Part shown: one piece after another, positions 58,285 through 64,000 of the stretch
Position numbering within the stretch: the first letter of the stretch is position 1
Layout of the letters: each line of letters opens with the position of its first letter
NCBI GenBank assembly: GCA_001986395.2
Contig: MQVO02000001.1
Location: forward strand, 1,116,001-1,180,000
Reading direction: 5' to 3'
DNA from: Irpex lacteus
Taxonomy: Eukaryota > Basidiomycota > Agaricomycetes > Polyporales > Irpicaceae
Length of the DNA: 64,000 nt
Made by a program: the position numbers and the translations under genes
Notes under the pieces: generated by a model
Told to the model about the DNA's origin: nothing
The model's database searches: none
The model's input: the letters and a program-made list of their open reading frames with translations, nothing else

Positions 58285-60057
58285 TAGGGAAGGGCAGGTT
58301 GTATAATTAGGAACGAAGAGTGAAGACTTAATGTGGCGAGGCAAAACTTGAACAGACTATGTATCTAGGCGAGCGTTCATGAGCACCACCGCTCATGTAT
58401 CTTGCGTGCACCATTATGAGAGCAAAGGGAATCAAGACACGAGTATCACTAGCATCTCGATTTGTGACCCGAACACTCCTGGGAACCCCGAGTTCCCTTT
58501 TCGGAGCCAAGCAGATGAAATCTTGCTCTTGAGGTGCGCTGGGTTATCGTACCGTAAGGCGATGATGTTGCACACACAGTTTGTGTTATGTGAAAGACAG
58601 GGGAATCAGGGAAGATACAACCGCACGTCAGATGCATGGGCATGATACGGCCTTTGTGGTAGTAGGTCTAAACGGGGTAAGGATGTTACGGGGGTAAGGA
58701 TGTTACGCGGAGATGGTAGGTGCCATGTAACCTGTGCAGCTCCGGTATAAACATTACAGCGACTCGTATCAATAGAATGGACGAAACGTACGCTTGTCAC
58801 CTACTGATGACGGACAGCACCTTCTCCAGCGGAGGTGGTAGAAACAAGCATACTATAAACGGAACAAGATTCCCTCAGTACTCGTGTGTACGCAGATTCG
58901 TGATACGAATACATACGGGGTTATTTACTGCGATGAGATCGGCCTTCTATGAATGCAAACATATTGTCGCTCATATAATCATGCTGTATACCCACACTTT
59001 AATGGAAAGGCAAGCCGGGCGTGATACATGGAGATTCGAATTCATTCAAGTCGTACAGTGTGTCTCCGTGCTCTCCGGATTCAAGAGGAGACTGCCCGGT
59101 GCCTGAGTGTACAACAGTGAGTGGAATGAGTAGAAATGTAGCCGAACACTGACCGGTGACCGGTGACCTGGAATATTAATACTTAGCGCTAATAATCCCG
59201 ATCGTGATCTTGAATCTTATTCAGCCCCACATACTACCTCGCTGCATTGAGTATAACTTTCCTCGGCACCTGGGTCCATTTCTGCATAAACTTATAAGTG
59301 TTGTCAAGCCGAACAATAAATAGCCTGAACATAATCAGCATCACTCAGGTACGCGCACTTGCCACAGCCTCAGGAAACGCCACCAACAGTCATGGAACCT
59401 GGGCGGGTAGGCGAATTATTATGTGAGTTGTTCGGATTAGGCTCTGGTGCAGACCCTGCCGTGCTGATTGGGACACATATAGAAGGAGTATCCCATGGTG
59501 GTGCGAGACTGGCCGCTGGTAACTTGAGAAGAAGATGTGGACGTCTCAACTCCGGGCCTGGATGCATCGCGCATAGAAGCAACTGGACATCGTCCAAACA
59601 GCGGCAGTAATGGAGCATCAAGACCTACTTTCTTGTGATACACGATGCACAAGCGGTCTAGCGCTGTTACAGATTCGTTGTGCCTCCTGCGAGTCTCACC
59701 GCGCCATCATGGGTACGAAGCGTCAACAAAAGGTGTAGTGCTCATACTCATCAATGGTAAAACCCACACAAGTGACAGGCAACACACACTTGCAGTTACA
59801 CATCGGCCATCTGTGATATCTTCGATGGGATGCATGTCTTAAGTTCTCCGTCACGCTCGTAAGCGCTAAACGCGATCTTCCATGGGATGTACACTCTACT
59901 GATTTTCCGATTCTTCATTCCTATCTCTGGTTTAGTTGGTGCGGGTGATGAAAGCTTCTGAGACCGTATGCGTGTTATATAAGTAGACTGCACCTACGGA
60001 GTTCAGCCAGCTGCGACATCTAGCCACTCATTAGTATTCGAGCTAGTTACCTTCGGG
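58285..60057. other. Gene-free stretch
   Basis: No gene I can support. It includes a short tandem duplication (58677-58708, two copies of GGTAAGGATGTTACG) and a GGTGACC repeat at about 59150-59170. A plus frame at 59359-59610 and minus frames opposite it have no family resemblance. Confidence 0.45.
58677..58708. repeat. Two tandem units of GGTAAGGATGTTACG
   Basis: Two 15-bp units separated by GG, visible directly in the sequence; no known role. Confidence 0.75.
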
Positions 60058-61503
60058 ATGCACGACGTTAGTATACGCGGGGCTGTTCTGCTTACCTTGT
60101 GGTTTGTGGCTCTCCTATATGGTAAGTACTTGCTTTTGTGCCTTTTTCGCTGTTGTAATAAATGATTCTGCTCTAGGAATGCTGTCAGTAACGCCAAAGT
60201 CCTCCACTTCAGTATTCTACTGACACTATTGCACAGGTTAATCATCGCAGTCTTCTATATTCGACTCGCTTTCTTGCAAGGCATGAGGGGATACGCGGAT
60301 TGGTAAGCGATGTCCTGACATATCTTGAGAACCGACTGCTAATCACTATGTACTAGGGTCATGTGCGGAATAGTGGCGTTTCAGCTAGTCACCGCCGGAG
60401 CGCATAGTGGCCTCGTCTTACAGCAGCTTCTTTACGGCTTTCAATCCGTCCCAGTCCCAGAACTATACTGGGCGGATCAGGGAGCAGCCACGCACGTCGC
60501 TCAAACCTCACTTTACCTGGTTAATGTATGTCACATCCATATGGTCATCCGCTTTATGTCGACTTCTAAATTCGATTTAATAGAATCTGATTGCGGACAG
60601 CGTCTTGGTACGTTTCTGCACTTATCCAGATGGTCTATCCCTTATCCGTGGTGTGACAGGTGTGGCGCCTCTACGTTGTCTGCAATAAGAATAAGCTGGT
60701 TTTTGTTCCATATGTACGTTGACCTGCGTCTATGCCCCCGCAATTATTTACGTTACACTAACATGAAATAACGCAGGCTATCCTTATAATCGGGTCGACA
60801 GGTATATTACTCGGTCCTCCTTGTGATGCATGAACCTCTATACTGATCAAAATGCTACACATAGCAACCGCTATAGGGATGATATATACTCTGTCAAAGG
60901 GGAACAATCTCGCAGAGCTATTTGAGAAGTCCTTGGCTGCCTGGAGTACTACGTATTGGTCATTATCAATTGCTACTCAGCTCTCCGCCTCGTGCCTACT
61001 TGCATGGAGGATTTGGGTCATACAATCCAGGGCCCACCGCGCGCGAGCAAGAATGGCCTCCGGATACATGCCCATCATATGGATAGTGTTAGAATCTGGT
61101 GCCCTGTTGAGTTTCGCGACTGTGATATTGCTTGCGTTCTATCTCAAGAAAACGAACGCGGGCGGAGTTGTGGCCGGTATCTGCGGACAGCTGGTGGTAT
61201 GTGCACATCCATTTTGTAGAAAAGCCATTCTGATGCCTGGATTTTCAGTCTTTGGTCCCAACTTCGATCTTGCTCCGCGTATCATTAAGCAGGGTGTCCT
61301 TACGCGGTCGGTCCGATTCTAGCTTACCTACTGCCCTGGTAAATGTCCAGCATGATTCAGCGAGCTCGGCACATACAACTAGTGAACGTACCATGGTTCA
61401 TGTGGAGAGATCCGTTGACATACAGGAGGAAATCGAGATTTACCGTCTCACCAAAGAGGTTAGCAAAGTATACCTTAAACCTACATCTATAAGCCACATC
61501 TAA
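60058..61503 (+). CDS. Basidiomycete seven-helix membrane protein
   Basis: Related in layout to the gene at 30.7 kb. Recognised exons: 60058-60121 (MHDVSIRGAVLLTLWFVALL), about 60178-60302 (HFSILLTLLHRLIIAVFYIR), 60358-60525 (GIVAFQLVTAGAHSGLVL), a tiny exon NLIADSVL near 60583-60606, VWRLYVVCNKNK at about 60660-60713, AILIIGST, a long exon from about 60866 with YWSLSIATQLSASCLLAW and IWIVLESGALLSFATVIL, and a last exon after the acceptor at 61249 (SLVPTSILLRVSLSR). It ends at 61503. The first and second exons do not join in frame with any standard site I find, so there may be an indel or a misread exon. Role unknown. Confidence 0.6.
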
Positions 61504-62525
61504 TGCCATTGCTGAATAGTAATCTCGTACTGGGGTGCCAGGATACTTGTGACAGCTCTACGACCTGCGGCGGATACATTTCCCAACCGATACCAGTCTA
61601 TGTATACGATCTCTTCTGTATTTGTAAATCTACCCTCTATGTGGATGACGTTACTATGATTCTCAATTCTCGAGAGACACGAAGGCTGGGGTAGCCGCAT
61701 CGAAGCAGATGCGTACTAGATATGTGCGTAAGCGAGTAGTTATACGAAAAGCCAGAACTCAGTGCTGAAATATACGAGGGGGAGGTATAACGATACAGAA
61801 CATTCATTAGGCTGGTTATTGATCGGGAGGGTTGGCCTAAATACGATGCATGCTTGAGTGACTTGCTAGATTGCTACCATCCCATTCAAGTTTATGATGG
61901 GGCTATCATAGAATTCGTCTAGTAGATGGCAAACTCCCGGGAGTAAGACGGCAAGTCTAAGTCGACACCGAAGCGACTCTGTATTTGATCACCTCCAAAT
62001 CTGAAACATGAGGCGACGGCCATTAGTAGCACCACACAGTAGATATTTACGGTCGGTGGGCTCCGAGTCCGACTCTACTAAGTCCCCATGTGTTTTTGTG
62101 GCGCTTCGACTCTGTTGTAATGACCCTGGAAAAGTTCAAAATTGCCACTGTCAAGAATTGTTTCCATGATTTCATCTAGTATCTGCCAGTAGCAGTGAGC
62201 GGGGCTACGAAACAGTTTTGAGTCAGTCTGTGGAACGATTGCTATGTACGTTATGTGAGAGCCATGGTACCCCATCCGTGCCCGATGTAGAATAAAGCCT
62301 GAGTCATAGCATTTTCTTATACACGGTCACAATACTACTTCTACCTATCATGAGAAGAAACTTAGTTACCATCTTTTTCGCAGTAGTGCTTCAACCATAC
62401 ATCAACGCTTAACGCTTCCTCGTTGTGCCAGTGTACAATAATTATGATGACGAGGGAGGAGTCCCGCGGTGGATGATAATAGCAGTCTGCGAGCTTTGCA
62501 GTAATTGCTCTACAAGTAACGCACA
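61504..62525. other. Convergent intergenic stretch
   Basis: No gene seen between the membrane protein and the ligase stop codons. Confidence 0.5.
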
Positions 62526-64000
62526 TCATAATTTTGTCCGAATAGTAGTGTCTCGGCGCAAATGCTGGTCTTGCAATACCCGCCGAAGAACCTTGCCGGT
62601 CGGTGACTTGGGAATCTATGGCATATGAACTAATCAGCCTCATTGAAGGTGAATACATGATGTGGTTTCGTCCTACATGATCCACTACTTCATAACCTCC
62701 TCTTAGCCACTTGTATTTGCTTAGTGTCTTCTTTGTCCACATATCCAGTTCTTCTATCACGTCTCTTTCTCCGCGAGCCTTGCCGGTCTGGCTGAGTACT
62801 ATCCATGCTCGAGGGACTTTCTCGTCCCCTGTGCGCCCGCCGGGAACGCCGGCTACGCAAACGTCGCTGATGAGATTTTCAGGATGTGCGAGCAGCGCAG
62901 CTTCGAGCTCGGTCGGAGAGACTTGCATTCCTGAAACTTTCAGTGTGTCCTTCTCTCGGTCTACAAAGCTGCTCGGATTAAAATTAAATTGCACATGTTA
63001 AATAAGTGACATTGAGAGAGAAAGTATACTCGACTTACAAAAGTAGCCCTTCCCTATCAATCTTGAAGTGATCACCGGTTCGTAGCCATCCGTCCACAAA
63101 CGTCTCATATGTGGCTTCCGAATTGTTCCAATAACCAAGGGCAACATTTCCTCCACGAACCCATAACTCTCCGGATTCGTCATAATCAGCATCTGAGCCA
63201 TCAGCGCGCATAATCCTCCCTTCCATCCCAGGTATCATTATTCCTGCACTGCCGTCCTTCGCTGTGATACCACCAACAGTGCCATCCAATGGGCGGCGAA
63301 TTGCCCCCATAGTTTGTTCCGACATCCCGTAACCTATAGCGATTGATGTACACATATGTTAAGATGGTGAAGTAATCTGATGTGAACACTACCTTCGGAC
63401 ATGAAAGGGGCATTCTTGATGTGCTTCATGAGCCCCCGTGAGAGCGAGGGTGGCAGATAAGCTGCACCGCTAGCAACTAGCGCTACCGAGCTCCAATCGG
63501 TCATAGCCGTGAGCGGATGTTCTAGGAGTTGGTGGATTGCTGAAGGGATGAGTGCAAGCATGTTGACGCGATATCTGCATTGGCTTAGTCCTGGGTATGT
63601 TCGTGGCGCGAGATATCACTCACCTTGGTATGGCGTTGAGTACAAGTTCAATGTCCCATTTCGGGACAATCACGAAAGTCATTGGGTCAGTGAAAAACCT
63701 GAAGCAGATCATGTGCAGACCGTATGAATGGTAGAAGGGTAGGAACACAAGATGAACCGGTGCAACTGCACGGCGGACGGGCTGTGATATGTATTGTCAG
63801 GACCAGAAATCAATCAAAACCGTATCGAATACCTGGATAAATTTGAGCTCTTCATCTTGGATGACTGCTTGCGAGTACAGTACGGACCAGAGGTTTCCGT
63901 GCGAAATCATAACGGCTTCAAATACACCGTGTTAGTTAACGAGCTCTGATATGAACGGTAAATAATTTGCCTTTGGGAGGGCCCGAAGTTCCGCTCGAGA
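62526..64000 (-). CDS. AMP-forming acyl/aryl-CoA ligase (4CL-like), 5' end outside the window
   Basis: Activates a carboxylic acid as CoA thioester through an acyl-AMP. Exons seen: 62526-62615, 62677-62978, 63039-63333, 63393 to about 63577, then further upstream exons to the edge. Motifs: FLPFYHSYGLHMI, the A5 motif YGMSEQT, GELWVRGGN, the hinge-proximal GWLRTGDHFKID, FVDREKDTLKVSGMQVSP, ELEAALLAHP, and the A10 lysine segment IPKSPTGKVLRR. The C-terminal RTKL is not a clear peroxisome signal. The N-terminal phosphate-binding loop lies off the window. Such 4-coumarate or benzoate ligases often feed aromatic building blocks into fungal pathways; here it sits at the end of the prenyltransferase region. 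Confidence 0.88.

Overview
The window is nuclear DNA of a filamentous basidiomycete, most likely an Agaricomycete. Genes are dense and split by many short introns (mostly 45-65 bp). Several products are fungal or basidiomycete in type: THI4, a Kre9-like wall protein, UbiA prenyltransferases and families of small seven-helix membrane proteins. I rebuilt exon chains by hand from splice sites and frame. Where a chain is given in full, the exon lengths sum to a whole number of codons.

Left part (0-21 kb): mostly ordinary genes. In order: chorismate mutase (-), THI4 thiazole synthase (+), a hotdog thioesterase (+), an unknown coiled-coil protein (+), FKBP12 (-), tRNA-splicing endonuclease subunit Sen15 (+), an MFS transporter (-), a small cysteine-rich protein (-) and a secreted Kre9/Knh1-like protein (-).

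Middle (21-29 kb): a 6,653-bp DNA transposon at 21327-27979. It has inverted ends of 129-145 bp and an exact 9-bp target duplication. It carries two convergent genes, a DUF6589-like protein and a RecQ-like helicase. It sits inside a 1.44-kb repeat whose second copy (34615-36058) lacks the insertion, so that copy serves as an empty site in the same window. This is the best candidate for an undescribed system.

Right part (29-64 kb): an accessory region with much decay and duplication. It holds two intact UbiA prenyltransferases and one dead one, two isoprenylcysteine methyltransferase (ICMT) pieces, a cytochrome P450, an O-methyltransferase, a 4-coumarate:CoA-ligase-like enzyme cut by the window edge, and three seven-helix membrane protein genes. 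A 5'-truncated LINE lies in an intron of one of those genes. A housekeeping gene (PPWD1-type cyclophilin with WD repeats) lies in the middle. Together these suggest a gene cluster for a prenylated aromatic or meroterpenoid compound: ligase to activate an aromatic acid, UbiA enzymes to prenylate, P450 and methyltransferases to decorate. The product is unknown and the link is inferred from gene content only.
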